This document shows positions 1-10,521 of a stretch of 64,000 nucleotides of DNA, piece after piece. Location of the stretch: the NCBI GenBank assembly GCA_036245525.1, contig BTPG01000006.1, positions 92,115,950 to 92,179,949 of the forward strand. The letters run 5' to 3'. Numbering within the stretch: position 1 is the first letter of the stretch; each line of letters opens with the position of its first letter. Origin of the DNA: Semisulcospira habei. Taxonomy: Eukaryota > Mollusca > Gastropoda > Semisulcospiridae. The notes below the pieces were generated by a model. That model searched no databases. It saw only the letters and a list, made by a program, of their open reading frames with translations, and had not been told where the DNA came from. A program made the translations under genes and the position numbers.

Positions 1-1738
1 ACACCACTTGTCAGGCTGATGGGCCGATAACTCAGGGCTTTGGACTTATTCTTCTCTTTCTTCAAATTGGGATCATCCTGGCTTCCTTCCAGCACTGTGG
101 TACCTGTCCTCCTCTCCAGCTGTGGTTAAAGATGTCCAGTAGCTTCATTAAGGCAGTGTTGCCAAGGTGTTGTAACAGTTCGTTTGTGATGCTGTCTGGA
201 CCTGGAGATTTTTTCTTCTTCAGCTATTTGATGGCCACCTTCAGTTCTGGAAGGGTGATGTCCTTCTTCATTGCATCATGGATGTTTGCATCTCTTATTC
301 TCTCTCTTTCTTCCTGTCTGATTTTTTTTTCAAGCATTCGTGGGACAGTGATGTTACTTTCTTTCGCATAGATCTGTGCGAGCCTGTTTGCAGCTTTCCT
401 ACCAGTCAGTGCTTTCCCTTCTTCTTTCAAGGTGATCTTCTGTTCCCTGGTGCCCTCATCGTTCAACGCCTTGGTCAGTCTCCACAACCTGGTGGTGTCC
501 CTCTCCATGTTCAATCTTGCACTCTTCTCTCTCCAACTTCTTCTTGTGCACTCCAACTTCATCTTCAGATACTGGGCCTTACTGTGTTGTAGCTTGATGT
601 TGTTTTCTTGGCTGGGGTTGGTTTCAGCGTCTTCTCTGGCCCTAGTGAGGTTGTCATGTGCTTTCTGAAGATCTGCAGCCCAGTATGGGGTGTAGTTTTT
701 CCGGACCCCTCGAGGTATGGTTTCCTTGGCTGCCTTACTGATAATGTCGTTAAAATCTCTGACCACATTGTTGATGTTCCTTTCAGACACAGCGAGGTCT
801 TGCATTAGCTCATTTGTTTGGATACTGAACAAGCGCCAGTCTGCCTTTCGGTAGTTCCATCTTAACCGGTGTGGCGCGCTATCTGTTGTGCTTCCTTTTA
901 GGGAGAGGAGGACAGGGCGGTGGTCACTTCCTCCTAACTGTGGTCCTACTGTTCTGCTGAGGCGCTTATGAACATCAGTGCAAAGCGCCAGCTCCGGTGT
1001 AGTGGTGGTGTGCCAGCGGCGAGAGTAGAAAGTAGGTTGGTCCTCATGGTCATTGGCAAGTATCACGTGGTTTTCATCGTGCCACTCCTCGATGTCTTCT
1101 CCTCTCTTGTCAATTGTGTCATATCCCCAACTCTGGAACTGGCTGTTGAAGTCACCAGTGATGAGGAATCCACTGTCCGGGACCTGGATAGTGTCGAGGA
1201 ACAGCAGCTTATCATTAGGGCAGTAGTAGTTGACCAGGTCAAGGGTGCTGTCACTGGTTGTTACCTTGACCTGGATGTATTCCGCCTCTTCCATGAATCT
1301 CCTGGTTTCGCTGGCATTCAGGTTGTTTCTAACTAGGGTCATAACTCCCCCTTTCTTCCTCCCTTGGCGATCACTTCGGAAGACCTGATATCTTCTGACC
1401 TTAAAGGGTTTCCCTTCTTGCAGGTGTGTCTCTTGAATACAGCAGATGTTTATGCTGTTTTCATGCAGAAAGTGCTCTAGTTCTGTTTTCTTGTTGGTAG
1501 CCCCGTCTGCATTCCAGTGCATGATGTTCACATTGGGGTTTTCTTTTGTCTCTGATCTTGTTTTTTTCCTGGCCAGTCGCTCTACTTCCCCGTTCCCTGG
1601 CTCCTCGAGACAGTCAGAAAGGTCCTCCAGTCGCTGGGGGGGGGGGGGGGGGGTTCCGAAGAGGCGCACAGCCCGGCACTGCATCTGCCTGGTGAGACTC
1701 CACAGGGCGAGCACCATTTCTGTTGATTCCATCTCCAA
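1..1738 (-). pseudogene. endonuclease/reverse transcriptase of a Jockey-like LINE, disrupted
   Basis: The 504-residue open stretch 224-1738 carries an apurinic-type endonuclease/exonuclease/phosphatase domain. Its motifs appear in the family order: HWNADG near the start, IQETHL with the catalytic Glu, GDFNSQ with catalytic Asp and Asn, and GSDHRPV near residue 270. In LINEs this enzyme nicks target DNA to prime reverse transcription. The frame ends at TAG (224-226), but the next codons in the same frame give KKKKSPGPDSIT, an early RT motif, so the stop looks like a premature nonsense mutation. A second break lies near 66, where a one-base shift is needed to reach an SYRPISLTSG-like RT motif. 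A run of about 18 G at 1637-1654 encodes a proline tract and may be slippage. The start at 1738 is only the first ATG of the frame. The copy is almost certainly not functional. Confidence 0.8.
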
Positions 1739-2290
1739 GTGTCATATGGCTGTATATGCGTGGTACTGTGATTTATTAGAGTGCGCTGTGTGGCCCAGTA
1801 CCTCCGTCTTCAGCACTCGGGGTTTCTGTCGGGGTTACCTCACCCTTAACTCCTGGTCAAAAGGTCTTTCCTGGGAGCACAGGATGGTTTGGTTTTGGAG
1901 TGTCCTTCTCCTAGATGGGTTGCCGACCAAGGCTTACGAGTCCCATCTACTTAGGTTTTTCCTCGGAGTTTTCCTTCTCGAAGGAGATCAGCCAACCAAG
2001 GCTATCGAGCATCCCTGCCCGGATTTGTATAGGGCTTACTCCCCTAGCCTTTGCCTCTCCCAAGGCACCCACAAGGCAGTGGGGCTATTTACCCATAGCT
2101 GGGAATCTGGTTCATGGACATCAGGGCTTGTCCACACATCGATGGGCCTGCATGCCGCATGTCTGGGGCCAGACCTCCTCCGAGTCCTCTATAGTTCAGC
2201 CCGAGTCCGTAAGGTGCTCGGTTACCGTGAGTCTTGTTGTTGGAGAGGCTGTATACTGGCAGGGAGAGACTGACATACTCTGCTCCCCTT
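1..2290 (-). mobile_element. Jockey-like non-LTR retrotransposon, partial and broken
   Basis: This minus-strand LINE runs off the left edge of the window. Its endonuclease and the start of its reverse transcriptase lie at 1-1738. The stretch 1739-2290 upstream has no convincing long frame and reads as its 5' leader or a worn ORF1; the 5' limit near 2290 is a guess. I see no target-site duplication, because the 3' end is outside the window. The clade (Jockey or Nimb-like) rests on the style of the endonuclease and could be wrong. Confidence 0.75.
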
Positions 2291-2508
2291 TTCGCAGAAC
2301 TGCTAGCCAGCGGTGGGAGCTGAAAGCGAGAGCGACAAGCACAGACGCTACACTACCACACAAGACGCATCACAACAACCATTTGACCCTACAGAATACT
2401 AATGAAACATCAAAAAGAAAACACAAGAAGTATAACGTTATTGAGGCATTAAAGCGGCCTGCGCTGGGGTGGGCTTTGATTGCTAAACTTTGCTGATAAA
2501 ACGGGTTT
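2291..2508. other. unassigned spacer
   Basis: No gene, hairpin or known repeat is visible between the LINE leader and the next MITE. Confidence 0.4.
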
Positions 2509-2664
2509 TTAACTCATTCAGCCCTGGCGCACTTCAGGCGCCAAGCTAATCTGGCACTACCATTGAATTATCATGGTCGATCCATCTCCTGCAACAGGTG
2601 CATACTGTCGTTAGATGACGCCTCCGAAATTTGGGAAATACGTGCGCCGGGCTGAATGAGTTAA
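2509..2664. mobile_element. family A-type MITE with TTAA ends, one hairpin arm lost
   Basis: It opens with TTAACTCATTCAGCCC and closes with the reverse complement GGGCTGAATGAGTTAA. Inside, only one arm of the A hairpin remains (GGCGCCAAGCTAATCTGGCA, then the CATGGTCGATCC shoulder). The termini are a variant of the usual family A ends. Confidence 0.8.
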
Positions 2665-3215
2665 TGTTGTCTTGCCTCCGCAGAGACTGTTCTACCCTTC
2701 TTTTCACAATCCATGTGAGTCTGCACACGTAACAGAGGTTTTCAAGTGCCCCTGGTAAACGTCATTAGAACTCTCTTACGCCGCACAAAGAAAGCAGAGA
2801 AGTCTTTCATTTCATTACCTTCAGACTTGAAGAGCTGTTCGCATCTTTGTTTTTGTAAGACATACTGAGAACATTTAAATAAAAGTAGGTATTGCCAACT
2901 ATTGATCCTCTATTGTCGGGAACAGGTCGCTTTCAAAGTCACCCACAGGCACACACTTCCCTCTCCCCCAACCCCTACCCCCACCAACCCCCCAGCCCCC
3001 CCCCCCCCCCCACACACACACACACACACTCACCTACCCACCCCAACCCCCAATAGTTGTCAGCGTGACTCGAGTGCCTCGAGTTGTATTGCCGATTTCT
3101 TTTAATGCTGTTATTGCGCAACCTACGTTTATAACGTTCAAGTTTTATTTCAGGTTCTCTTTATCCTTGGGAAATAAAGTTTCATGAGTTTAATCTCCCC
3201 CTCCCCCCCCCCCTC
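2665..3215. other. no gene; C-rich and CA-rich low complexity
   Basis: The first 270 bp are AT-rich without an open frame. From 2945 to 3055 the DNA is C-rich with short CA runs. An AATAAA followed by GTTTCAT lies at 3173-3184, a phrase that also ends LINE tails elsewhere in the window (about 14225), so an old LINE 3' end may lie here. Confidence 0.4.

Positions 3216-3217
<2 letters not shown>

Positions 3218-3289
<72 letters not shown>
3218..3289. repeat. (CT)n microsatellite
   Basis: A pure CT run of about 36 units. It meets the following CA run almost directly. Confidence 0.97.
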
Positions 3290-3293
<4 letters not shown>

Positions 3294-3297
3294 ACAC

Positions 3298-3414
<117 letters not shown>

Positions 3415-3527
3415 TTGTTTAATGACGACCACGCTCGATGGGCCCGAAGTTCGAGGCGTGCCACAATCGACAACGAAACAGAAGGCGCCGGTGTGAATAT
3501 GCCGCTGTGAGTTCAAAAGACCATAAA

Positions 3528-3790
3528 TATTTGAGTTCGAATTATCCCAGTTTGAAAACACATTCGACTTATCCTAAGTTCGACTTAACGGAGTAGTTTT
3601 TAGTAAAATATTAGTCATAGAATGTGCAGCTTTGGCCACGGGGGAAAAAATAGTTCGAGTTATCCGAGTTTGGAAAACAAGAAACGCATTAAACTTATCC
3701 GAAGTTTAGTCAACCCAAACTGGGCCGTTTTTAAAAATAAAAATAACTTTGTAAAAATTAGTTGTAGAAGAGCAGCTTTGGGCAGGCGAA
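3528..3790. repeat. diverged tandem duplication, about 125-130 bp
   Basis: The phrase around GAGTTCGAATTATCC...CTTATCC...AAGTT near 3533 is echoed near 3655, and both are followed by TTAGT, TAGAA and GCAGCTTTGG. The two units are clearly related but diverged. No coding potential is seen. Confidence 0.55.
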
Positions 3791-4049
3791 TGATATGAGG
3801 GAAGGATCGAAGGGGGGGGGGGGAATCCAAGGGGTTCAGCCCCACCCCCCACCCCCAAATTGTTCAAAATGTTATGAGAAAATCCCTTTTTAGGGTGTTT
3901 GAATTTTTGGGCGAGTTTACACACACACACACACGCTACTCCCCACCCCCACTTCATACCCTGATGAAGCCCTCGCTAAGAGGGTGAACATTTGAGAACA
4001 ACTCCAAAACAACGTGATTTAAGTGGATTCTTTCTTCTTCTCATATATA

Positions 4050-4295
4050 TATAATTCGATGTAATGTATTGAAATTATACTTTTTTGTTTGTGTTTATGT
4101 TCCTTTTTTGTTTTTGTTTGCTTTTTAATCCGTTGCAAACAAATGTCATTTTTAATGTAATCCGATGTAAATTTTTTCCCCCATTTTTTAAAAAATAATT
4201 AGATGTAATGAGTTGAAATTGTACTTGTTTATTTATGTTTATGTTGCGTTTTTGTTTGTTTTTTAATCCGCTGCAAACAAATGTCCCCATTTTGG
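4050..4295. repeat. diverged tandem duplication, about 147 bp
   Basis: TGTAATG..TTGAAATT.TACTT followed by TTTATGTT, TTTTTAATCCG and TGCAAACAAATGTC occurs twice, near 4060 and 4205. The region is AT-rich and non-coding. Confidence 0.6.
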
Positions 4296-4732
4296 GACAG
4301 TACACTTTATCGCGCGTTCGTAATGCAAATGTGGGGCTACCAACATTCTGCCAGTTGGCATGTGATCTGCACCCTAAACCGCGGAAGAAGATAATGGCAC
4401 TGGAGTGTTCAAATTTCACTGATTGAAAGTTTCAGTGAACCGTACTGAACCGAAGAACACTTTGTACTCAAACATACCGTCTTTATATACTTCGACTGAC
4501 TTTGTGTTTGATCATCAATGATCACACTAAACGTGACACTCTCACGCCAACTTTTTATTTCATTTCTCTATCGCGCGATCCAGAACGTGACATCCACAAT
4601 AGCCCACGTCTCCACACAGCAAGACTGACGCCATCTCCGGGAGGACTCTTTCGGTGCAATGCTACGTCAGAGGAACATGAAACAGCCCACACTAGGCTCA
4701 ACGTGACTGACTTATTCTTCTTCTTCTTCTTG

Positions 4733-4937
4733 TTAACACCTTCGCCGCTGCCAGTGGACGCAAGCTGTGTTTCTCTCGGTTAATTCCAAATAACCCCAGG
4801 GGTCCAAGGAACATGCTTACAAAGTGGTGTCAGCAAGAGATATAGATCTTCATAAGCAACTGCGGGGGCTCATGAAGATCTATGTCTCTTGAGTCGGACT
4901 GTGTTCCGACGGTTTTCCTCAACAGTAAAGGGGTTAA
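4733..4937. mobile_element. family B MITE, TTAA-bounded
   Basis: It starts TTAACACC and ends GGGGTTAA. The central hairpin pairs AGCAAGAGATATAGATCTTC with GAAGATCTATGTCTCTTG around GCAACTGCGGGGGC. The shoulder GTGGTGTCAGCAAGAG is shared with other B copies. The left pairing arm is partly eroded. Confidence 0.8.
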
Positions 4938-5089
4938 TGTTATTTTCATTCACAAAACACAGTTTACCCATACAGGCTAAACACGATCAGCAACCAATCT
5001 ATAATACAAGTCATACGATTTATGTTCCGAATTACGCACATCGTCCAAAGAGCAGAATCGTGCAGTGCCAGACCTGTACCTACGTACCA

Positions 5090-5155
5090 GCACGAGATGC
5101 GGATACTCAAGGAGCCCGGGTGTACGGGGCTCATGCGAATCTGTGCATTAATCAG
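5090..5155. mobile_element. eroded family B hairpin
   Basis: GGAGCCCGGGTGTACGGGGCTC with flanking ATGCGGATACTC and TGCGAATCTGTGC is a worn B core. No TTAA ends can be placed. Confidence 0.45.
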
Positions 5156-5241
5156 ACAGAAGGAACGGCGAGGAAAAGGTGAAAAAAACAACACTTTGAC
5201 CAAACATGACCAAGATGAACAAGTGAGAGGAACCAATAGTA

Positions 5242-5334
5242 TACTGACGAGCAAAAGAAATGCGACATTTTCGGAACCATCGGAAACACTTTCCGATGGT
5301 TCCCAAAATGTCGCGCTTCTTTTGCTCGTCAGTA
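5242..5334. mobile_element. family H palindrome, TA-bounded
   Basis: A near-perfect 93-bp inverted repeat. TACTGACGAGCAAAAGAAAT pairs with its complement ending TTTGCTCGTCAGTA, and the inner arm GGAACCATCGGAAA pairs with TTTCCGATGGTTCC. It is flanked by TATA on each side, consistent with a TA target duplication (Tc1/mariner style). A second copy lies at 12300-12398. Confidence 0.8.
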
Positions 5335-5339
5335 TATCA

Positions 5340-6096
5340 TATACATCATTACATATAATATATATCATTTACAAGTATTGCACACACTGTCGTCTAAGAC
5401 TGTAGCCGACACAGCTGCACGCCGAATCAATGCAAAGCCAAGCGTACGGTTATAAGACAAAACTACGGCAATCCAAGTGTACGGTTATAAGACAAAACTA
5501 TGGCAATATAAGATTTCTGTCTGTACCTTACAGCAGAATTTTTCTCTTTAAATGGTTTGAAGAACTTTTACTGAACTGTTTGTAGTCAACTTTGCTTATG
5601 ACAAGGTCGCATAAAATAAACATTTTCAAGAAATGAAATAAACAGCCCTAGTTATGAACTATGAACCAAACATCACGTGAATGCATGTATGCTCAGTTCG
5701 CACGAAGGACAGTACGACACGAAACAAACCATTTAGATCAGAAACCTCGCCAGCTCACGAACATTTTTAATTTATGTAATCCAATACGCAAGCACGTAAT
5801 CCACACAGGAAACACACAGGCATCTACTATTATGACTTGAGCGGTCATTGTTGTCAACAAGACTCAGTCCAAAACAAAAAGAAACAGTCGGCAATTCTAC
5901 GGAAATAAATAAAACCGCGACATACGTAAGATCCGACTGAAATGATGTTCGACGCAAGCAGACACTTACTTTCAAATTACCAACAAATTACTTTATTTAT
6001 TAAATATTGTTCATAACAGGTTTCTCTTCTGCCTTTTCCGCTGAAACATTTTATGTTACTGACGCATATAACTTCAAAATTCGTTCACTCATATCA
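5340..6096. other. no gene; short 35-bp tandem pair
   Basis: GTACGGTTATAAGACAAAAC occurs at 5444 and 5479, a 35-bp period, followed by GGCAAT both times. The rest is AT-rich and shows no convincing frame or repeat family. Confidence 0.5.
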
Positions 6097-6172
6097 GCCT
6101 GCATAGCTCTGTGGTGAGCGCATCGGTTTGGCGATCAAAATGTCAAGGGTTCGATCCTGGGCATCGCCGGGG
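6097..6172 (+). mobile_element. tRNA-derived SINE head
   Basis: TAGCTCTGTGGTGAGCG at 6104-6120 fits a Pol III A box and GGTTCGATCC at 6148-6157 fits a B box at the normal spacing, so this segment resembles a tRNA gene. It does not close into a clean acceptor stem, and it runs into unrelated AT-rich and G-rich DNA. I therefore call it the head of a SINE rather than a working tRNA. The SINE tail cannot be delimited. Confidence 0.6.
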
Positions 6173-6805
6173 GACAAAATGGTCCAAAAGCTCTGCAATA
6201 AATGTTCATGGGGTTATTCCAAACTGGGATCAATGTAAATTGGAACATTTTAAATTGGGATAAGAGGCAGGGCAGAGTAGGAAGGGGATTTAGAGTTGGG
6301 GCTGACTAGGGAGGGGATTAGTGGATGTGCAGATTAGTGAGGGAATTAGAGGCGGGGCAGCTTGGAGATGGGATAATAAAGGGGGGGGGGGGTGGGGGGG
6401 CCCGATTTTGATTAATTTCATCTCGATGCAACAGCCATCTCTTGGGTGGACAAAAATGACACCTGGTTAATGCTACATCAACCGTTCAGTTGACAAGGTT
6501 CTCACTACCACTCTAGTTTCACCTGCTCGCGTAGGTACGGCACGAGCATGTAGATGGGTCTGTGTCTCGATACACACATGAAATCAGGTCTCGTCGGTGC
6601 GAGAATGTAGAATGTGTTAATGAACAGTTCAGTATTGTGGTTTTGGACTTTAGTTAGTGTCTTCATAAAAGGAAGGCTTGCATGGCAGTTGTCTATCTTA
6701 AAATTGCAAGTGTGCCTCCTACGAGATACTCACTAGCTGCGATTGGCAATGGGACAGGGCAGGCTGTCCACAATGCAAGTTGTTCGGAGAACCAGAATTA
6801 GGTCA
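6173..6805. other. no gene; possible SINE body then unassigned DNA
   Basis: A purine-rich segment (6245-6400) with GGGATTAG-like phrases and a G tract at 6381-6401 follows the SINE head. I see no open frame of note and no hairpin. Confidence 0.35.
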
Positions 6806-6809
6806 AAAT

Positions 6810-6905
6810 TGCACGTGCTTCGACGAAACTGGATCAAAAGCCCGGACAAACATGCAAAATCGAATGTTTGTCCGGGCCTTTAATCCACTTCACTTTCGGG
6901 TTAAA
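6810..6905. mobile_element. family M hairpin
   Basis: AAAAGCCCGGACAAACAT pairs with ATGTTTGTCCGGGCCTTT around a short loop. The outer arms CGACGAAACTGGAT and ATCCACTTCACTTTCG also pair loosely. The same core is at 31751 and, split by another element, at 22540-22710. Confidence 0.65.
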
Positions 6906-7059
6906 AGAAGCCTTTTTCAAACCTACTTATGAATCATGGCGAGTCGATTCCTGGATATACTTATCCCGCCGAAGACAGGCGCAGATTGGTTTTCTGCCTA
7001 CACACTGTAGGACGCATGACAGCTCGGATGCACAGACAGTACTGATCTTATGATGTGAG

Positions 7060-7119
7060 CTGGTCTGTGATTTTGGACCATACGGCTGAAAGCCGAAAAG
7101 TCCAAAATCACAAACCAGT
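7060..7119. mobile_element. family P palindrome
   Basis: CTGGTCTGTGATTTTGGAC pairs with GTCCAAAATCACAAACCAG around TACGGCTGAAAGCCGA. A half copy lies near 19428-19455. Confidence 0.65.
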
Positions 7120-7189
7120 ACACAGACAGACTGACCAATTTCTAGTCTTATTTCTACATTCGCACATGACACAATACACTTGAAAGTAC

Positions 7190-7194
<5 letters not shown>

Positions 7195-7225
<31 letters not shown>
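7195..7225. repeat. (TA)n microsatellite
   Basis: About 15 TA units at the edge of dispersed repeat J. Confidence 0.95.
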
Positions 7226-7228
<3 letters not shown>

Positions 7229-7540
7229 GTCAAATTTCAGCAACCATTTGTGTTTGTTATGCCTCGTCGACGCGCCTAATAAACTTCTACGGCAGTCTGG
7301 ACACGCAGCAAAGGCACACGCGCAAACACACTTGTTTAGCTGCTGCTCGTACAGAAAGCATTGTATTCATAGAAAGAAGCGGGCGAAGTAATCGTCACAT
7401 TTTAGAACTACTGACGTGTGCTGAACTGGATTCTCTGTGTGTCTAAATGAGCCATAGCTAGACCTGTACTATGAAACGTTTCTTGACCATCTGTGACAGC
7501 GTTTCTTTGAACAGTTACGGCAGTGGTGGGCTTTTTAACC
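7222..7540. repeat. dispersed repeat J, copy 1
   Basis: A roughly 320-bp non-coding repeat recognised by CAAATTTCAGCAACCA, GTGTTTGTTATG, GACACGCAGC and the end GAACAGTTACGGCAGTGGTG. It has diverged copies at 35697-36063 and 57056-57398. Its right end abuts a family C MITE. Confidence 0.7.
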
Positions 7541-7542
7541 GG

Positions 7543-7936
7543 TGAGGTCACTTTTACGCCGAGAGACTCCCAACAACTAACGAGAGCAAAGTCACGGCGG
7601 ATAACCAATGTGTACCAGAAGCATACACAACACTCCGAACATCTCCAAGAGGCATAGATCCTCATGAGCCCTTCAGGACTCATGAGGATCTATGCCTCTT
7701 GGAGATTTTCGGAGTGTCGTCTATGCTTATGGTAGGAAACACTAACGTGAGTGTTGTCTATGAGTATGCTTATGGTAGGAAACACTAACGTGAGTGTTGT
7801 CTATGAGTATGCTTACGGTAGGAAACACTAACGTGAGTGTTGTCTATGAGTATGCTTACGGTAGAAGTAGCTGGTCGTCAGCCGCGACTTCGCTCTCGTT
7901 CGCTGATGGGAGTCGTTCGGCGTAAACGTGACCTCA
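7543..7936. mobile_element. family C MITE with a B-type hairpin core and internal minisatellite
   Basis: The ends TGAGGTCA and TGACCTCA are inverted, and the pairing continues inward through GACTCCCAACAAC and CGAGAGC. In the middle is the hairpin CTCCAAGAGGCATAGATCCT pairing with its complement, the core that also fills TTAA-bounded family B. The right arm is lengthened by three 43-bp tandem units (about 7732-7861). Confidence 0.8.
7732..7863. repeat. 43-bp minisatellite, about 3 units
   Basis: GTAGGAAACACTAACGTGAG recurs at 7732, 7775 and 7818, and a last GTAG starts at 7861, which gives an exact 43-bp period. The units differ by single bases (TTATGG or TTACGG), so the expansion is recent. 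Confidence 0.9.
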
Positions 7937-8100
7937 TTACTGTTTCAGGACACGGTACAAGCTGCCAGAACGACAGAAGGCCTCATTGTTCGTTTATCAC
8001 TTTGCCGTGACGCCTCTATTCATGCGACATATGAACATGACAGATTCGCGTATTGATCCAATGATCTCACCTGCGCACAAGTTGATACACTCTGCTCTCT

Positions 8101-8467
8101 TTAACCCGTTCAGTGCCGGGAAATGTTGAACACCACCCAGCTGCAAGAGGTATAGGTCCTCATGAGCCCCCCCCCCCCCCCCCCTCCCCCCGCCCGCAGT
8201 TGCGCTCATAAGGGTCTATGCTTCTTGCGGACGCCACTTTGAATCCATGTTCCGTTCATTTAGCCCGAGAAGAAACTGAACACCACCCAGCTTCAAGAGG
8301 CATAGATCCTCATGAGCCCCCGCAGTTGCGGGGGCTCATGAGGAGCTATGCCTCTTGCTGACACCACTCTGGATCTATGTTCCTTCGACGTCTAGGGGGT
8401 TTTGGGGTCTTGAATTAACGAAGATTGCAGAAACACAGCCTGCGTCAGCTGGCGCTGAACGGGTTAA
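8101..8467. mobile_element. family B MITE with two hairpins in series
   Basis: The ends are TTAACCCGTTCAGTGCC and its inverted partner GGCGCTGAACGGGTTAA. It holds two successive B hairpins, 8139-8222 and 8296-8360. The phrase TGAACACCACCCAGCT precedes each, so a unit was duplicated. The second hairpin is nearly perfect; the first has a C tract of about 20 in its loop. Confidence 0.88.
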
Positions 8468-8590
8468 TGAGAAACAACTACACGGCACCACGTGCATAAA
8501 TAACTTTTATTTATGCAGCCCTTGTACAGCAAAAATAGTCGGGCAGCCAACAGCGACTGACATGATGAGTATGAAACCATCACAAACTAT

Positions 8591-8710
8591 CAACAACAAC
8601 AATAACAACAACAACAATAATAATAATAATAATAATAATAAGTATTATTATTATTATCATCATACCATAATCATCATTTTATTATTACTATTATTAGTAT
8701 CATTATTATT
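8591..8710. repeat. (AAC)n/(AAT)n then (ATT)n array
   Basis: AAC and AAT units run into ATT units, so the array can fold back on itself. Confidence 0.9.
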
Positions 8711-8915
8711 CAGTTGAGTAAACTTTATATTTATCCCTCGAAGGGCATTGCACAGTAAGACTGAACAAAATTATTCAGTACTATCAATTAATACATGTAC
8801 TAAGAAATTCTAAATTTTAAAATCTATGAAACATTTTATAATAACTAAATTCGTGAACAGCTGCCAATATGTACTAAGACATTAAATCTCTAAACACAAA
8901 ATCGTTAAATAAACA
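8711..8915. other. no gene; AT-rich spacer
   Basis: Nothing recognisable is seen apart from AT-rich sequence. Confidence 0.35.
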
Positions 8916-9134
8916 TTAACGCATTCAGCCCGGACACACACAGTAAGACATGGATCGAGCATGATAGTTCAAGAGTGGTGCCAGGATAGCTTGGCGCCTA
9001 TAGGCGCCAAGCTATTCTGGCACCACTCTTGAACTATCATCATGCTCGATCCATGTCTCTAGAATTGTAATACAGTCCTTCATAGGGCAACTTCAAAATT
9101 TAGGCATTTCGGTCCTCGGGTGGAATGTGTCAAC
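8916..9134. mobile_element. family A MITE, CATTCAGCCC end type
   Basis: The left end is TTAACGCATTCAGCCC. The central hairpin is GATAGTTCAAGAGTGGTGCC pairing with its complement through GGCGCC. The shoulders ATGGATCGAGCATGAT and ATCATGCTCGATCCAT also pair. The right end near GTGGAATGTGTCAAC is worn. Confidence 0.82.
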
Positions 9135-9137
9135 TGG

Positions 9138-9138
9138 T

Positions 9139-9214
<76 letters not shown>

Positions 9215-9215
9215 C
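9138..9215. repeat. (GTA)n/(GCA)n trinucleotide array
   Basis: TAG/GTA units flank a block of CAG units. The poly-Ser reading frame here is a by-product of the array. Confidence 0.95.
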
Positions 9216-9378
9216 TTTATAGTGGCGTGTATCCCTTGATACAAGCAAGCTCTAATCGCCTTATAGAACCTAAAGCTAATCTCAGAAAATTAATGTCACA
9301 CTTTAGTAACAAAACTAACTAAACAAGAATAGTAAAATCAGCGTATCCAACTTCAGAGGAATATGGATATAAATGATA

Positions 9379-9450
9379 CTGCAAGAGACAAAGATCATCC
9401 TCGTCTGCAGTCTTGCCAGCCGCTCATGTGGATCTGGGCCTCTTGCAACT
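9379..9450. mobile_element. eroded family B hairpin
   Basis: CTGCAAGAGACAAAGATCAT and ATGTGGATCTGGGCCTCTTG form the worn arms of a B core. Terminal TTAA sites are not found. Confidence 0.5.
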
Positions 9451-9745
9451 GAATGCTATTCGCAGTGTCCCGTGCGTAAACGTGCGCACCACTTTACACA
9501 GGCAACCCCTAAAGGGTGCATCAATATGCATTCTTAATTCAAGTTTAAGAGTGTATGACTCAAGATGAATTTTGGTGCCTGTTTGTGACAGGGGTGAGAA
9601 GGCTGAGTCAGGGGACTGAGGGGACACAATCTATAGTTTACAAGCTTGTCTTGCGCGAAGTGCTTTCCCCTTTTATAGTGATTACAGTACGGCAATGTGC
9701 ATGGGTGAAACGAAACACATTCTCCAGTTTGTCCTCGGTTTCATG

Positions 9746-9832
9746 AGTGGGCTTAGTCTGCGCAAGCCACTAAGCAAGGTGCTCCGCCTATAGCGGAGCA
9801 CCTTCAGTAGCTTGTGCAGGACCGAAGTTCAG
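9746..9832. mobile_element. family E palindrome
   Basis: CACTAAGCAAGGTGCTCCGC pairs with GCGGAGCACCTTC around CTATA, with outer GGCTTAGTCTGCGCAAGC pairing loosely. The GGGGCCAGTTGC ends of better copies are lost. Confidence 0.65.
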
Positions 9833-10520
9833 CTCCCATCAGTGCAACGGCTGCTGGTGTCATGTACTTTTTTACATGCGGCTTTGTCCTTGTCGCGGGC
9901 TGTTAGTTTTATTAGTTGTTGATGCCACTCGGAAGAGTAAAATGAGGGGCCTAACTGAACTGTTTGGCGCGTTTGTCCTAAGTTGAGTGATCCCCCCTGG
10001 CATGTATACTGCCGCATTGGGCTCTGCCGGCACAACCAGTCTGGACTCCCAGCCTGGCGGCGGGGGAAGCGGCGTTTTGGGCCGGGGCCGGACTCTGGGT
10101 CTCCACGGAGATGGGGCGCAACTTGACTGAGGACTGGTGCACCAAGGGCCGGTCAGTCCGAACTGTGTGCAGCCATCGACTGGCGGGCCTCGTCAACTGA
10201 CCGGCGGCGCAAACGGACGAGAAAAACGCGCCATTTTTCACTCAAGTTTTGTCACAGGGGTAGGCCTGTTACACACTGTGTCTGACTATGCGTAGTCAAG
10301 GCCAAACTGTTTTCACGCCAGGCAAAGCAGCATGTATATCGCTGATAACAATGGAGCTCTCACACGTCATCTAGCCGTCTACTCCATGAGAGGTAAAATT
10401 TTCCAATGGACCTATTGCCAAGACCCTTCCATCTGCACAGCGTACAGAGTCTCTCGGATAAGCGAGTAGTTGCAGTTTCAGATCTAACGTTCCGAGGACT
10501 CAGGATTGAGAACCTAGCCA
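9833..10520. other. no gene; GC-rich patch
   Basis: 10015-10235 is GC- and CpG-rich with small palindromes such as GGGCCGGGGCCGG. Open frames here lack recognisable domains. No promoter or exon can be supported. Confidence 0.35.
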
Positions 10521-10521
10521 A

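Noticed and set aside
1446..2273. A 275-codon plus-strand frame opposite the Jockey-like LINE.
   Set aside because: It is the antisense of the endonuclease and leader; the minus strand has the recognisable motifs.
6097..6172. A true tRNA gene.
   Set aside because: The internal promoter boxes fit, but the acceptor stem does not pair and the downstream sequence looks like a SINE body.
7720..8360. A CRISPR-like array, suggested by the regularly spaced 43-bp repeats and hairpins.
   Set aside because: The context is eukaryotic, the 43-bp units are contiguous without spacers, and the hairpins belong to dispersed MITEs.
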